64,000 bases of DNA from assembly GCF_001649575.2 (NCBI RefSeq), contig NC_051436.1:12398339-12462338 (forward strand). Reading direction: 5' to 3'. The stretch comes from Kryptolebias marmoratus. Taxonomy: Eukaryota > Chordata > Actinopteri > Cyprinodontiformes > Rivulidae. Numbering within the stretch: the first letter of the stretch is position 1; every line of letters starts with the position of its first letter. The position numbers were made by a program, and so were the translations under genes. The notes below the pieces were generated by a model that saw only the letters and a program-made list of their open reading frames with translations, was not told the origin of the DNA and did no database searches. Positions 32,010 through 43,445 of the stretch are shown here, in pieces.

Positions 32010-32410
32010 GGTGCAGATCACAGAAACATAAGCAAGCCTGCAGCGGGCCGTGTGTTTGTGTGTGTGTGCGCGCGATGGTTGTAAGCTTTTAGCAGGATGA
32101 GCCCCAAATCCTTTCCCACAGAAATCAATTAAACCTGTCGATAGCCATTGATCTGCAAGGTAAGGATTGACCCAGTTGTTGAAGGATTAGAGTTTTTTTT
32201 GTGAAAGGCGTGAGGAGGGAGAGGGTAGTCCTGTTTCAACATTAAAGCCTGCGTGAACCTTGACACAACTTCACATCGTCTCCTCACCACTTCCTGGAAC
32301 GGCTTGCTCGTTAGCCTCTGCTGTCTCCAGGAAACAAGCTGCACTGTAATTAAATAACAGTGAGGCGGTTACATCAGCGAGGCTTAGAAAGAGTTCACTT
32401 CTGTGTCAGT
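32010..32410. promoter_or_regulatory. Candidate conserved non-coding element
   Basis: Complex sequence with a GT/CG simple tract at about 32050-32073. It includes AAATCAATTAAACCTGTCG, GCACTGTAATTAAATAACAG and GAGGCGGTTACATCAGCG. A 71-codon minus-strand frame has no domain. Confidence 0.4.
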
Positions 32411-33249
32411 CCACTTAGATGATAAATGATTCTCACAAGATGTGTTTTTTTTTGTTGTTGCGTTTTTTTTTTTTTCTCCCACAGGGGGAAGCTGAAGGGT
32501 ACTGCACACAGCAGACATTAGAGGGAATACTTTAAGATGGGGGTTAAAAAATGGGTCTCCGTGGAAAAGTCGTGAACTAATGTCATCCTACCTGTTTTAA
32601 AATACCTCAGTTTGGAGAAATAGAGTTTAATTCTGACCGGATTGACACACTAGCAGCTAGCCTGAGCGGGGCCTGGAACAAATTGAACTGCTGCTTTCTT
32701 AAAACAACTCAAATTTTACACACAAGTGCTATTTTATAGACATTTACATTGTTATCAGTTTTGCATTACATAATTGTTTGCATAGAATTCTATTTTCATT
32801 TGCAAATGCTAACAGCAGCAGCTAACCATAGAATTTCCTCCCAGAACCTCTGCAGGAAAATCAGTATAACCCAAAGTTGATGGCAGTGTAAAGATTATTT
32901 TAGATGTGACTGGACTGACAAGCTGACAGCCAGTCAATAAAATCTGACGGTTATTTGCAGTGGGAATTAGCGGCGAGGCTAGCTATTTGTAGCACTTCGG
33001 GTTCAGCTGGTAACACATCTAGTCAAAGTTTTCCTCATATTTTTGCCAGATAAATATGAAACTGGCAGCAGAGTAAACGGATTCTACAATATTGTTCTCA
33101 CGACCCATTGTGATTTTTATTTTTTAAATTGTTTGTTTTAAGACGGCAGCAAACCACTTTGGTCTTTTTGTCTCGCTCTTTGACAGGTTGTTAACTTGTC
33201 AATACGGTCAGAATTAAACTCTTATTTTTCCAAACTGAAGTGGTTTCTG

Positions 33250-34101
33250 TAAATTTAAAATCTTACTTCTGACATACAAAAGCTCTCAACAACAAAGCTA
33301 TATATTTTATTAAAGATCCTTTTGTTCCATATATTGTTCCTCCTGACATAGCACTTTGCTCTCAGACTGCAGGTTTACTTGTGGTTCCTATACTTCCTAA
33401 AAGTAGAACGAGAGGCAGAGCTTTCACCTCTCTGGTTGAACCAACTTCCAGTTTCTGTCCATGAGGCTGACACCCTGTCTACTTTTAAGACTAGGCTCAA
33501 GAGTTTCCTTTTTGATAAATCTTATAGTTGGGTTGGGTTTAGTTTTCTGAACAATCCCTTAATAAGTACTACAATAGGATTAGATTGCTGGAGGTCATAC
33601 TGGACAAAATTTCCACACTCTGCTGTCTTTACTTCTGTTTAGCCTTTAAGTCTGTATTTGCAATTATTCCTACCATTAACCTGTGTTTGTCTTTGTTTTT
33701 CCTCCTGTAGACACTACACTTGGAGCAATTCTGTGTTTGTCTGTATCCCTTTCCCGTCCTCTCAAACCCCAGATGGCCGTTCGTCCTGAGCCTGGTTCTG
33801 TTAAATGGAAATTGTTCCTCTCCACTGTGGCCATTGTGCTGCTTAGGATGGAAGAATGCGACAAAGTGAAGATCTGACGCAATCTTCATGCTTCGTTAAA
33901 CAGATGTCTTTTACTAAACGGCATTACATAATGTACCGGTTGTTAATGCGTTGCCCTTTAATAAGAGTTGAACTGACTATAATTGGATTTCAGTCTGGAT
34001 CTGAATTGGATTTATGATTTGGACTTGTTTTTTCTAAGGTATAGTTCACTGAAAAGACTTGTTGTGAAGTGGCGCTATATAAACTGAACTGAATTGAACT
34101 A
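33250..34101 (+). mobile_element. L2-type LINE, 5'-truncated 3' end
   Basis: The translation has PPDIALCSQTAGLLVVP, then WLNQLPVSVHEADTLSTFK, the C-terminal end of the reverse transcriptase polyprotein in L2-type fish LINEs (known pattern: LWNSLP...LSTFKSRLKTHLF). A 3' untranslated region follows and ends GTGGCGCTATATAAACTGAA plus CTGAATTGAACT, the short tandem tail typical of L2. Stops and frame changes interrupt it. It inserted in a family B element. Three frames at 33629-33889 are by-products of the 3' region. Confidence 0.8.
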
Positions 34102-34303
34102 TTACAGCAAACAGTCAGAGTTTGATGATGCCATGATCAGAAAAAAATGCTCTGTTTTTGTATCTAGAACACAAACTAATAGTGGGCATACATAAAATGG
34201 GCTTATATGTCTACAAATCTCCATTTTGGACAGAATTCTTTTTAAAAATATTAGTTTTTCTCACCAAAAACTTTATTTGAGAGGAGCAAATGTAACATAA
34301 ACA

Positions 34304-34320
34304 AACACACACACACACAA

Positions 34321-34395
<75 letters not shown>
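34304..34395. repeat. Compound AC/CT/AT microsatellite
   Basis: AC repeats (34304-34319), then CT (34321-34330), then an uninterrupted AT run of 65 nt (34331-34395). Likely to vary in length between individuals. Confidence 0.95.
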
Positions 34396-34397
<2 letters not shown>

Positions 34398-34639
34398 AAC
34401 CAGTGTGGTCATTGAACTTACAGCAGCTAAGATTTATTTATTGTTCAGAACTTTTGCACAGAACCACATTTCAAAAGATCTTAACTATCCCCTTAAAGTC
34501 AACCTGACAGGAGGTAAAACAATAAAAGAGATCTACGTTCTCCACTTTTATAAGCAGGGATAAACAAGATTAACATCCTAATTTCATAACCCCAAATTGG
34601 TCTTTTATGTGTCACAGGAATCGCCCACGTGCAATAAAA

Positions 34640-35265
34640 TATGGAGAAAATCTCTCTTTCTGCGTGGTAGCACCAAATTGGAAAACTTTAAAAACATATA
34701 AAGTTCTGTGAGGTCCCGTAATTACAGACGGTCAGTGCTTAGAAGTATCACTACAGTTGAATTAATGAGCGTGCACTCATGCGTGGCGAAGTATAATGCT
34801 TTAGGTTCACTGACTGATGAGATCCATTACTCTTAAAATTAAGTTTAATGTTGCGCCAGCTCCACAACGGTAAGGATTAATCACCGGAGTGATGGACACC
34901 AGTGCGGATAAAGGCGTCCGTGTGTGTGTGTGCACGTAGTATATGTGTATGTGTGTGAGTCTGTGAGTGCTAACATGTTTTGATTGTCAGGGAGTCGGGT
35001 GGTGTTTATGAGAAACAACGCTGAGGTGAAATTCCAGCAGCGTTTAGCTGGGGCATTAATGGAGACGGAGACATTGAACCAAAATATATTATTCAGCGCT
35101 TAAAAGCACAAAGCAGCGTTTAAAGCTCCTAACCAGTTTCAGTGCTGCTTTAATATTTCACATGCCTATTGAAGGGGAAGTGCGTTGCTCCGGGAGCTGA
35201 TAGAAAAACTCCTACAGAAGAGCCTGAACAATGAAAAAGGTCAGCGCAAGATCAAGTTGTGTGGC
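34640..35265. promoter_or_regulatory. Candidate CNE block
   Basis: Complex sequence with retained CG pairs: GTTGAATTAATGAGCGTGC, TAAAATTAAGTTTAATGTTG, AAGGATTAATCACCGGAG, TAGCTGGGGCATTAATGG and TATTATTCAGCGCTTAAAAG. A GT microsatellite interrupts at about 34919-34930. TAAT cores are frequent. Confidence 0.48.
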
Positions 35266-35309
35266 TGTAGAGTTCTCGTAACAAGAACATACATTTCCTT
35301 TTTGATAAC

Positions 35310-36245
35310 AGTTTTGCCTCTGTTAGCGAAATATCTCATTAATTATTAAACAAACTTTAATGGAACTCGCAGAAAGTAATCACTGGATGTATGTCTACAA
35401 CTCATTAACAATTGAAGTCAGTCCAATTCAAGATGGCTGCAACAGCAAATCAACATTGGCCAACACAAAAATGTCTTAGCTAAGTCACTTTTACGGATAG
35501 TAAATTAAAGTTTGGTGTGGTAGTAGCTGAGACTGATCCCCCACACGTGTCCTGAGTGCTAACCGATTGTTGAAGATTTTTGTTTAAAATTTTGCCATTA
35601 ACTATTTGTAGCCAACTCTGCCTATCTGTTTTAATGAAAGTTTTAGGGAATAATCAATAAATCTACATCTATACTTGATTACCTTTAGGAGTCAACCCAA
35701 TTCAAGATGGCCGTCATAGCCAACTCACTGTGGAAAAGTCATATTTGACTATAATTCTGTCAGTTTTAAAGATATTGAGCTGAAATTTGGTATGGTTGTA
35801 GCTGAGCATCATTCCCAACACATACTCCAAGTGCTACTCACCATGCAAGATCTTTGCTCAAAACTTTAGCATTAATTGTTGGTGTCAACCCTGTTTGTCT
35901 GTTAGCAAAATATCTTATGAACCACTGGATGGACTTGAATGAAACTCTCCGACAGTAATCACTGAATATGCATCTACAACTGATTAGCATTTGGAGTCAC
36001 TCCATTTTATGATAGTCTCCACAGCTAATCAACATTAGCAAACACAAAAATGGCTACAACTCAGTCAGTTTTACAGATCTTGAGCTAAGATTTGATATGG
36101 TTGTAACTGAGAGTAATTACTCTGATCCCAAGTCCTCAAGATATCATAATAGGTTGAGTTTCAGAGTTTGATCAACTCAGTCCCTTCTCATTATAAGATG
36201 GTTTTAGTCTAAATCTCTGTCATGAAATGCGTAGAATGATATGCA
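35310..36245 (+). repeat. Family A repeat, tandem triplet
   Basis: Three forward monomers. The AACTCATTAACA, ATACTTGATTACC and ACAACTGATTAGC blocks come at about 35400, 35672 and 35976, so the spacing is about 270-305 bp. The last ends CTCTGAAGGAATGCTAAG. This is the best place to define the unit length and order. Confidence 0.82.
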
Positions 36246-36259
36246 TACTCTGAAGGAAT

Positions 36260-36860
36260 GCTAAGTCTTTAATGTCATAAATGTTTTCCTCTCAGGGTCC
36301 CCCCCCCCCACACTGATTTCTTTAAACACAAGCATAAGAGTGCTTCACAACCCTTTTGTTCCCAATCCCTGAGCCCATCTAATATTTCTTTCGGATGACA
36401 CCCTCGAATCACACGGTAGTGCCAGGGTGTATAAGATATTTTTTGGAATCTGATTTTCTGCCTCATTTTGCATAAAATCCATTCAGCTTTCCGTGTCCTT
36501 GCATCAGCCCCAGTGCCTTCCGGAAAAAAAAGAAAAATTAAGTTTTGACAGAGCTGTTGCTAGATTTGGGAAAAAAAAAAAAAAAGCAACCTAATTCCAC
36601 TTCATGGTGCTGACCGATTTTGTGCCCTGAAGGATACTACAGGAGAAGTTTGCATTTCCAATTGTATTTACCTGAACATGGCTGGAGGCTGAAAAAGTAT
36701 GCCTCAATGCACTGCAACATCAGAGCAGTAAACAACCTAAAGTCTGTTTACAGCGCTTACGTATTTAGCTGTAGTAAAATATCTGCTTTATTTGATGAAT
36801 AAACAAAATAGGACAGCAGAAATGACTGCGTGTTACTGGTAATGTGACAGGACAAATTTT
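36260..36860. promoter_or_regulatory. Candidate conserved non-coding region
   Basis: Complex sequence at 36310-36510 (including CTTTCGGATGACACCC and GCATAAAATCCATTCAGC) and 36590-36850, separated by A-runs. Short frames are not supported. Confidence 0.35.
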
Positions 36861-37193
36861 AGCAGCTGGTTTACACTCAAATCTTTAAGACTTATTTATT
36901 TGTTGTGCAAAAATAAATCCGTGTTAAACTGAATGTGTTCTTTCAGACTTGATTGGCAACAATTAAAAAAAAGGCTGAATACACACGCCTGTATCTTGTT
37001 TTGATGTTACTTTTACACAAAAACAAAAAAGATTCTAAAAAAAAAAAAAAACTGTCAGCTGTCTAATGATAATAATGGCCATCTGCTGTTTTGCTTTAAA
37101 ATTTCATTCAAAAGGGTAGTGTTGACAAAACTCATCTAAACCGGGTGGCACATAAGGAGTTTAGTCTTGAGTAATTTTATATACATGCACACA

Positions 37194-37215
37194 TACACAC
37201 ACACACACACATTAT

Positions 37216-37248
<33 letters not shown>
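37194..37248. repeat. AC/AT microsatellite
   Basis: AC repeats at 37194-37212, then AT repeats at 37219-37248. Confidence 0.9.
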
Positions 37249-37251
<3 letters not shown>

Positions 37252-37489
37252 CATTTTCAAACTTTTGTCATAAGACCGACCAGACTGTAAGGTGCATTAA
37301 GTGAAACAAAACAGCACCCTGTCTTTTATTTGTACCGACGTAAGTTTCAAGTATAAATGCCTACACCGCGCGGTCCTTCCGCCATGCACGGAGTCCTGTG
37401 CGACTATAACTGAGCCTTAATGCTGCAAGCAGCGCAGCTTTGTAGTTTACCAAAGTTGTACTAAAATATCACGACTTCTTATATAGGAC

Positions 37490-37567
37490 CTCAGGCCAAG
37501 TTGGTATACTGAAGCATTAAGAGTTCCTTTTACTGGAACTAAGCGGCGGAGCCCAGCTCCCCGTTGA
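37490..37567 (+). mobile_element. Tc1-like internal fragment
   Basis: TTGGTATACTGAAGCATTAA, GAGTTCCTTTTACTGGAAC and GCCCAGCTCC match an internal part of the same fish Tc1-like family whose left end is at 14586-15449. Both ends are missing. Confidence 0.6.
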
Positions 37568-37626
37568 ACACCTGTGAGATCAGCTTGGACGTGCTGTTTG
37601 TTCCAGAGAAGAATGGAATGCCATCC

Positions 37627-38123
37627 TAAAGTGAACATGTTGGATCATCTTCTCTCCTTAGGCCCACTTCATTCTGAAGATCACAAACTTAACGCACAAT
37701 TTATTCTTTGCTGTGACAATGTTTCTTGACAATAAATCTTGTAATGTTGAAAATCCTGTTTATTTCATCCATAAATGGTGCCATATTTGTTAGGAAAATG
37801 CACTAAGCAGCAGAGCTAAGGATGTGGGTTGCACCCATGAAAAACTTGCCAAATATTCTCTGCCAAAAAGCTTATTCTGGTACTGAGTTTTGTTTAGTGT
37901 CGTTTATTGTATTGGATAATTGAAGTCTGAAAATACAAGACATATTGACATATTAATTAATTAATTTAACAAACAGGACCTCAGAAGCATGTGGAAGAAC
38001 CATACACATGCTGCCTGATCCCACCTTTTTATGCTGCTCACCAGCTTGGTCACATACTGCTGTGTATGATCTTCAGAGTGAAGTGGGCCTAAGGAGAGAA
38101 GATGATCCAACATGTTCACTTTA
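37627..38123. repeat. 57-bp inverted repeat with 383-nt spacer
   Basis: 37627-37683 and 38067-38123 are reverse complements at 56 of 57 positions; the left arm starts TAAAGTGAACATGTTGG. The arms are not obvious ends of any element I know. They may be the ends of a small unit or the result of an inverted duplication. Confidence 0.93.
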
Positions 38124-38124
38124 C

Positions 38125-39390
38125 TGCAAGCCACACTCACTTCAGTCGACTAATTCATCACATTTTTTACATTAGCCTAACAGAAGTGATAATTTGTGAT
38201 TTAAAATCCAAACCAAGGAAGGTTCACTGGTAATGTGACCTGACAACGCAGATGAAACACTCAGAACGTAGATATGAAAATTCAAAATTGAATTTTCAGT
38301 CTACTTGGTGCTGTGAAAATTTGATCACAGATGATGGTGACATTTAAAAAAAACTGTTGATGGGGACTTTTTAACCTCAATATCCACCTCTTTCATTAGT
38401 ACTAACCTCCACAAGTATACTGATTTATAACTGTGTGCCTTATATCAGTCTGATTTCAAGAAAGCCTAGCTGTAGCTCTGAAAACTAAAGCTTTCACTAC
38501 TCATTTTCTCTATTTGCGCCCAGTATGCCACACATAATCACTTTTATTCCAGCAGCGTACCAATCCTCTGAAATGTGTCTGTACACTCTGTGGTTATTTA
38601 AGACTAGTTTTTTTTTTTAAAAAACTCGCTAAAACATGAAAAAATAAAATCAAGACAAAATATCAATAGTCTTTGCATGGCGATGAATATATAGATGAAC
38701 ACTTTAAAATGTTTAATTCAGACTGCAGTTTCATAAAGTTTTGTTCATAAATTGCTGATTTTCACTGACCTATATTTAAATTTCTTTTGTTTTCACTGAA
38801 AGGGATAGTTTGGGGATTTTATTCTGTGAAATAGTCATCAGTAGGTAGTATCTTTTGAGCTGTGAAAGTCTATGCTCGGCACACATGCATTAGCAAAGTA
38901 ACACGATGAAGAAAACAGCGACAAACTAATTGAACCATGTCAGGCAAAAGTGTAGAGGTTTAATATCAGCTGATGTAGTGTTCATTTCACATCCATATAT
39001 AGCTTTTGAGAAAAAGTTGGTTTCTAAGTTTGAAAAACAATATAAAAGGGGCCCTGACTTGGGAAGCCAATAGCATAGCCTGGAGGACGATTTCCGCCCT
39101 TCTGCTCATTTTGCACGTTTCGTGACTGACGTCACCACTCATAAGGTACTAACTTGATAACTGTTTGACAAATCATCACTTCAAAAAGATCACCATCCAT
39201 GGGCCACCTTGGTTATATGTTGCCCATGCAGGTTCTAGTGCTTCGCTACATACTGATGTAAGCCAAAAAAGTCACGCCGGGACAGGGACCTGGACGCGGT
39301 GCAGCCGTGGACGTACAGTGTCACATCCACAACTGACAATAATTCTTGAAGTGGCACCATTTCAAAACAATATAGCTTTTTGAAGGTCTA
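38125..39390. other. Unclassified non-coding DNA
   Basis: A repeat-like start AAAGGGATAGTTTGG lies at about 38800, similar to the end of family B, but what follows differs, so another repeat may lie at 38790-39380. A poly-T/poly-A hairpin tract is at about 38608-38625. Confidence 0.3.
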
Positions 39391-39394
39391 GTAT

Positions 39395-39990
39395 TCTCTG
39401 AAGGAATGCATATCATTCACCACCTTTTGTGCTATACAGGATGGAGTTTTAACCGTTAAGCCCAAACCTTATAAGTCATATCATGCAAAATCTGTAGCAC
39501 TGGACTATGTTTTGAGGAGGAGTTTCAACAAATTTAAGCTCAATATTTGTAAACCGGGCTGAGTTAAAGCCTTTTTTGTATTTCACAAAGTTGCTTTGCT
39601 ATGGCAGCCATTTTGAATTTGATTGATTCCAAATGTCAGTCAGCCGTAGACGTACATCAAATGATTCATTCATAAGAATTTCATTAAAATCTTTCCAATG
39701 GTTCATGAGCTATTTTGTTAACAGACAGTCATCGTTGACTCCAACAGTTAATGTTAATACTGTTAAAAGATATCCTACCACTCAAAGTAGAAGTCAGAAA
39801 TGACTCTCAGCTACCACCACACTAAAGTTTAGCCCAATTTCTGTGAAACTGACTGACTTAAAGCTAATTTTGTTTTTGCCAAGGTTGCTTAGTTGTGGCG
39901 GTCATCTTGAAATACATTGACCCCTAACAGTTAATCAGTTGTAGATGTCCATCCAGTGATAAATTTGGTAACATTTACTTTTGCTAACAT
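39395..39990 (-). repeat. Family A repeat, reverse pair
   Basis: Two reverse monomers (about 39395-39730 and 39730-39990) with CTGAAGGAATGCATATC, GGCAGCCATTTTGAATTTG, TTTTGTTAACAGACAG, GTGGCGGTCATCTTGAAA and TTAATCAGTTGTAGATGTC. Confidence 0.75.
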
Positions 39991-40169
39991 GACTGAGACA
40001 CATTGTTACAGGCAATAATTAGCTTCTGTTGTCACAATTTACCTTACCAGTCCGATATTCAACAGTGGTATTGCTGTCTCATTCTTTGACTTCAGTGATA
40101 TCAATCAAACTCAAATCTTGCGATTTAGATAAAACAAAAAGAATTCTCCTCAACACAAAAGAGAAAGTT

Positions 40170-40790
40170 TTTACTTGTCTTGCAGATCGTTGAGATTTCT
40201 GTCCTCTGTGCCGCATTGATCAGAAGACCCCTCTCCCCTCAGCTGGAACACAGCACCAGTTGTCACCTTCACTGTCTGTTTCATTCCGTCTAATCAACCA
40301 CACCTGGTGATACACCTGGCACTCTCGTCATTAGCTGAATTCCCTGATTGCACCGAGCTGCTGGCCTCCCCACGTCTGATCCAGATCTTTTGTTTAGCCA
40401 AGAATTCGCCGGCGAGACAGACAAGAAATCCAACTTGAATCCCACCAGGGCTGTGCTATAAATCCATGCCTTTTGTGTTTCCTTTTTTTTTTTCCTTCTT
40501 TTTTCCTTTTTTGAAAACCTTGAAATGGTCAAAATTAAAATTTCCCTCTCTCATTTTTTAATTTAAATGTAAATTACATGATGTGTGTTGCGTGCGGGTG
40601 CAGTTAGGGGGCGAATTAACTTCAGGTCTTGTGGATCTCATTAGGACGGAGCTGCATGAGAGGTTTCGGCTCCTTTTGTCTTTTTCTCAATTTGTTTCCT
40701 TTTCCTCCCAGGCAAGACTTTGTTTTTGCTATCAGAACTGTAATGTGTTTTTACCCGAGAATAGCAAGGAAAGATGTTTGGAACTAAAGA
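40170..40790. promoter_or_regulatory. Candidate CNE block
   Basis: Complex sequence: GTCTAATCAACCACACCTGG, GTCATTAGCTGAATTCCC, GATTGCACCGAGCTG and GGGGGCGAATTAACTTC, interrupted by a pyrimidine tract at about 40480-40510. CACCTG E-box and TAAT cores are frequent. Frames are short and unsupported. Confidence 0.45.
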
Positions 40791-40794
40791 GGAC

Positions 40795-41480
40795 TTAAAG
40801 CCAAAGTTTTTTTTAATTGAGGTTTTGTGGACAAGTTATGAACAATTAATATCTTACCAGTTGTAGATAGCTCCTTCAGTGACATCAGTTTGGAGAATTA
40901 AAATTGTGAAGTTAACGGCTCGTTTTATTGGAACCAAGCTCAAAGTGGATTACTGTTGTGTTGAGTTTCCACAATTTCATAGCAGTTCATGGGAACACTA
41001 TTTTAATAACTTTTACATCAACAACAGTTAAAAAAAACACATTATTTGCATAAAATTCTGTTTACCAGCCGTTAGCTGTAGTACTTCTGGTTCAGAAAGA
41101 AGTATCATCCCATTTCTATCGGAGTAATTGTGTAACTCAAAATAAAAGGCAGTGTAAAAGTTTTCAATTCAAAAGAATTTCACCCTAACCTCTACTGCAA
41201 TCGCAGTTTTGAGAAACAGAAATTAATTCTGGCTGGAACGTCAAGCTACTGGCTAGTCCGAGTGAGGCCAAGACCAAAGTGGACTGATGACATTTTAAAC
41301 TGCTACAAATTAGTGTTTGCTTGTACCACTGAAATTTTTGAGACCTTGAGTTCTTTTAAGATGGCACTATCTACTTTGGTCTTGGCCTCTCTCAGACTAG
41401 GCATTAGCTCAATCCGGTCAGAATTAAACATATATTTTTAATCTGAGGTTGTTTAAAGAGCTATCTGAAATCTTTTAGAC
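40795..41480. mobile_element. Family B long-TIR element
   Basis: The left arm has ATTAATATCTTACCAG and GTAGATAGCTCCTTC. The right arm is the inverse, with TTTTAAGATGGCACTATC, CTTGGCCTCTCTCAGACTAG, CAATCCGGTCAGAATTAAAC and TTTAAAGAGCTATCTG. A second left-arm-like piece (GGCTAGTCCGAGTGAGGCC) occurs at about 41260, so the interior may be rearranged. Confidence 0.65.
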
Positions 41481-41487
41481 ATTAACT

Positions 41488-42166
41488 GTTCAGAATCTTG
41501 AAATAGAACCCAACTTTACAAACCTTTGATACAAACTCAGTTTGGGGAAAAAGAATTTAACTTTGACCAGATTGATGAGCTAATGGCTAGTCATAATAAG
41601 ACCAAGAACAAAGGGACTTGCTGCCGTCTAAAAACAACTCCAGTCTCAAAGACTTCAGAGCGGTTTGTGTGAACCCTCTTTTCTAAATCTTTACATTGCT
41701 GCCAATTCCATATTATGTCATTGTTTACATAGTTTATATTATGGTTAGCTAGCACAAATATTGGCAGCAGCAGCTAGCTGTAGCTTTCCCAGTGCAACCT
41801 GGGACACATCAAGCAGAAATATCAGAACAATCAGCAAAAATCAGCATCTTAAGAAAAAACCTGAAGGTTTCTTTTTCTTTTATTTTGTCAGTAAAATGTT
41901 CCATTTTTTACATGGAGGGGTGGGACTTAAAACCTGTACTGCAGTCAGCCACTAGGGGGCTCATTTTTTTTCCGGCTTCAACTTCCAGCTTCTGGTGGTC
42001 TCTCTAGTTATAATACACCCACTCAAACTAGTCGTTAGCTTGTCAGTCCAGTCAGAAATAAATTATTTCTCCAACCTGACGTTGCTGAAAGGGGTGTTTA
42101 CAACAGGTGTGATATTTATTGTTCATAACTTTTCTACTACAAAAGATCTGGACTACTCCTTTAAGG
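41488..42166. mobile_element. Family B long-TIR element, complete copy
   Basis: The left arm (AACTCAGTTTGGGG, GATTGATGAGCTAATGGCTAG, GCTGCCGTCTAAAAACAAC) and the right arm (AGTCGTTAGCTTGTCAGTCC, TTTACAACAGGTGTG, GTTCATAACTTTTC, AAAAGATCTGGACTACTCC) are inverted. The interior at 41949-41960 has CCACTAGGGGGC, which fits the CTCF core. It lies directly after another copy. Small frames at 41761-42007 are not genes. Confidence 0.7.
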
Positions 42167-42169
42167 GGG

Positions 42170-43165
42170 TGAGGTGGAGGAGTAACAATCACGAGTTGCT
42201 GCTGTGTCTGAAGAGGGCTTCCCACGGAGAAAAGAGTAAAAGTAAGACGTGCTCCCTGTTCCTTTGACACCAAGTAGTTTGGGAAGTAGGAGAGCGGGAA
42301 AGAGGGCAAAAGAAAGAAGGAGCTAGAGGCTTTCTGAGTATAAAAGTGAGTGTTTTGGGAGGAGGGTTGCGTGCCCCTGTGCCCTCATCAACAGGCCTCC
42401 TTATCCACCGGGGTCCAATGACTCTGACACAATGAATAATTCCCAATATCCTTTGGCCCTGCCGGTGACCTGGCAAAGAGCATATAATTAATGCATAGGC
42501 CTAGTTCCTGACAGTCACAGATGAGAAAGACTAGATTAAGATTTGGATTATTAGATAATATTGTAAGAAGGACAAAAAGAGGGAGAAAAAAACTTTCACT
42601 TGCAGCTGCTTCTTTGTCTCATTTGTAATGTATGCAGTGCTTTCAGGGAGAAAAGCTATTGTTTGCAAAAGCTCACCGGTAGGTGCCTGTGTGCGTGCGT
42701 GCGCGCACTGCGACAGTTGGTTTAACGTGCCCAATGTCATACAGATATCCAGCAATGTCAAGATTTGTGTTCCTCCGTGTTTCTAATTTCATGAGACAGT
42801 GATGCGTGACAGAGCTGACAAAAACTCCAAGGTGCCGGCACTGGCCAAGGTATTCACAGAGCTTTGCTGACATAGCTGTTGAATTTCACTTTTCGCACCC
42901 CTCTTTTTTTTCTTTTTTTTTGTTCCTTTTTCACTTTGTGCAAAAGGCTGTCACAAATTAGATTCTAGCTGTCATCTAAGTCCTTAGCTAAAAAATTCAT
43001 GCGGGTCATTTTACAATGGAGTGGAAGTTCTCAAAGTTTAGGAAGAGAAGCGAGGGGAATAATGTGACAGCTAACAAGATCATTGGAGATTTTATCCATT
43101 TATTATTTACTTTTTAATAAGCTAGTGCAATTAAACTCAAACACGTGGTGAGTCTCCATGAACGT
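42170..43165. promoter_or_regulatory. Candidate CNE block
   Basis: About 1 kb without repeats. It includes GCATATAATTAATGCATAGG, CTGACACAATGAATAATTCC, TTTGGATTATTAGATAATA, TTTCTAATTTCATGAGACAG and AATTAGATTCTAGCTGTC. There is a pyrimidine tract at about 42900. Four minus-strand frames (42052-42873) are short and without domains. Confidence 0.47.
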
Positions 43166-43169
43166 CACT

Positions 43170-43310
43170 CACTGAAAGGGATATTTAAGATGTTTTGTGG
43201 AAAGGTTACAAACAATTATTGTCTTGCCTGTTCTAGATAGCTCTTTAAACATCAGTTTGGAGAAACAGAGATTCATTTTAATCGGATTAACATTTTTTTA
43301 ACTAAAGTGT
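43170..43310 (+). repeat. Family B, left arm only
   Basis: Contains AAGGGATATTTAAGATG, CAATTATTGTCTTGCCTG and TAGATAGCTCTTTAAACATC, then breaks off. Confidence 0.6.
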
Positions 43311-43329
43311 TCAAATTAAATTGTCAGCT

Positions 43330-43445
43330 ACAACCACTGTTTTAGCTCAATATCTGCACATTTTAGTAAGTTATAGGCATAGTTTTGTGTGAGTTAGGGG
43401 CTTATTAGCTGTCGTGGCCATCTTGAAATCGGGTTGACTTGGATC
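43330..43445 (-). repeat. Family A repeat, partial
   Basis: Has TCAGCTACAACCACTG, TTAGCTCAATATCTGCAC, GTCGTGGCCATCTTGAAA and CGGGTTGACTTGG. Confidence 0.6.

Larger units (their letters stand above)
32530..34497. mobile_element. Family B element split by an L2 LINE insertion
   Basis: The left part (CTTTAAGATGG, CATCCTACCTGTTTTAAAAT, AGAAATAGAGTTTAATTCTG) and the beginning of the right arm (TTTAAGACGGCAGCAAACCA, CAATACGGTCAGAATTAAAC) are present up to about 33250. The L2 fragment follows. The right arm resumes at about 34415 with CTAAGATTTATTTATTGTTCAG and ends TCAAAAGATCTTAACTATCC at about 34497. The layout shows that family B was in place before the LINE arrived. Confidence 0.6.

Noticed and set aside
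33629..33889. Three short frames on both strands
   Set aside because: They are by-products of the 3' region of an L2 LINE.
34304..34395. Long regular repeat, considered as a CRISPR-like or satellite array
   Set aside because: It is a plain dinucleotide microsatellite.
35310..36245. Tandem triplet, considered as a satellite array
   Set aside because: Single and paired copies on both strands elsewhere show it is an interspersed repeat.
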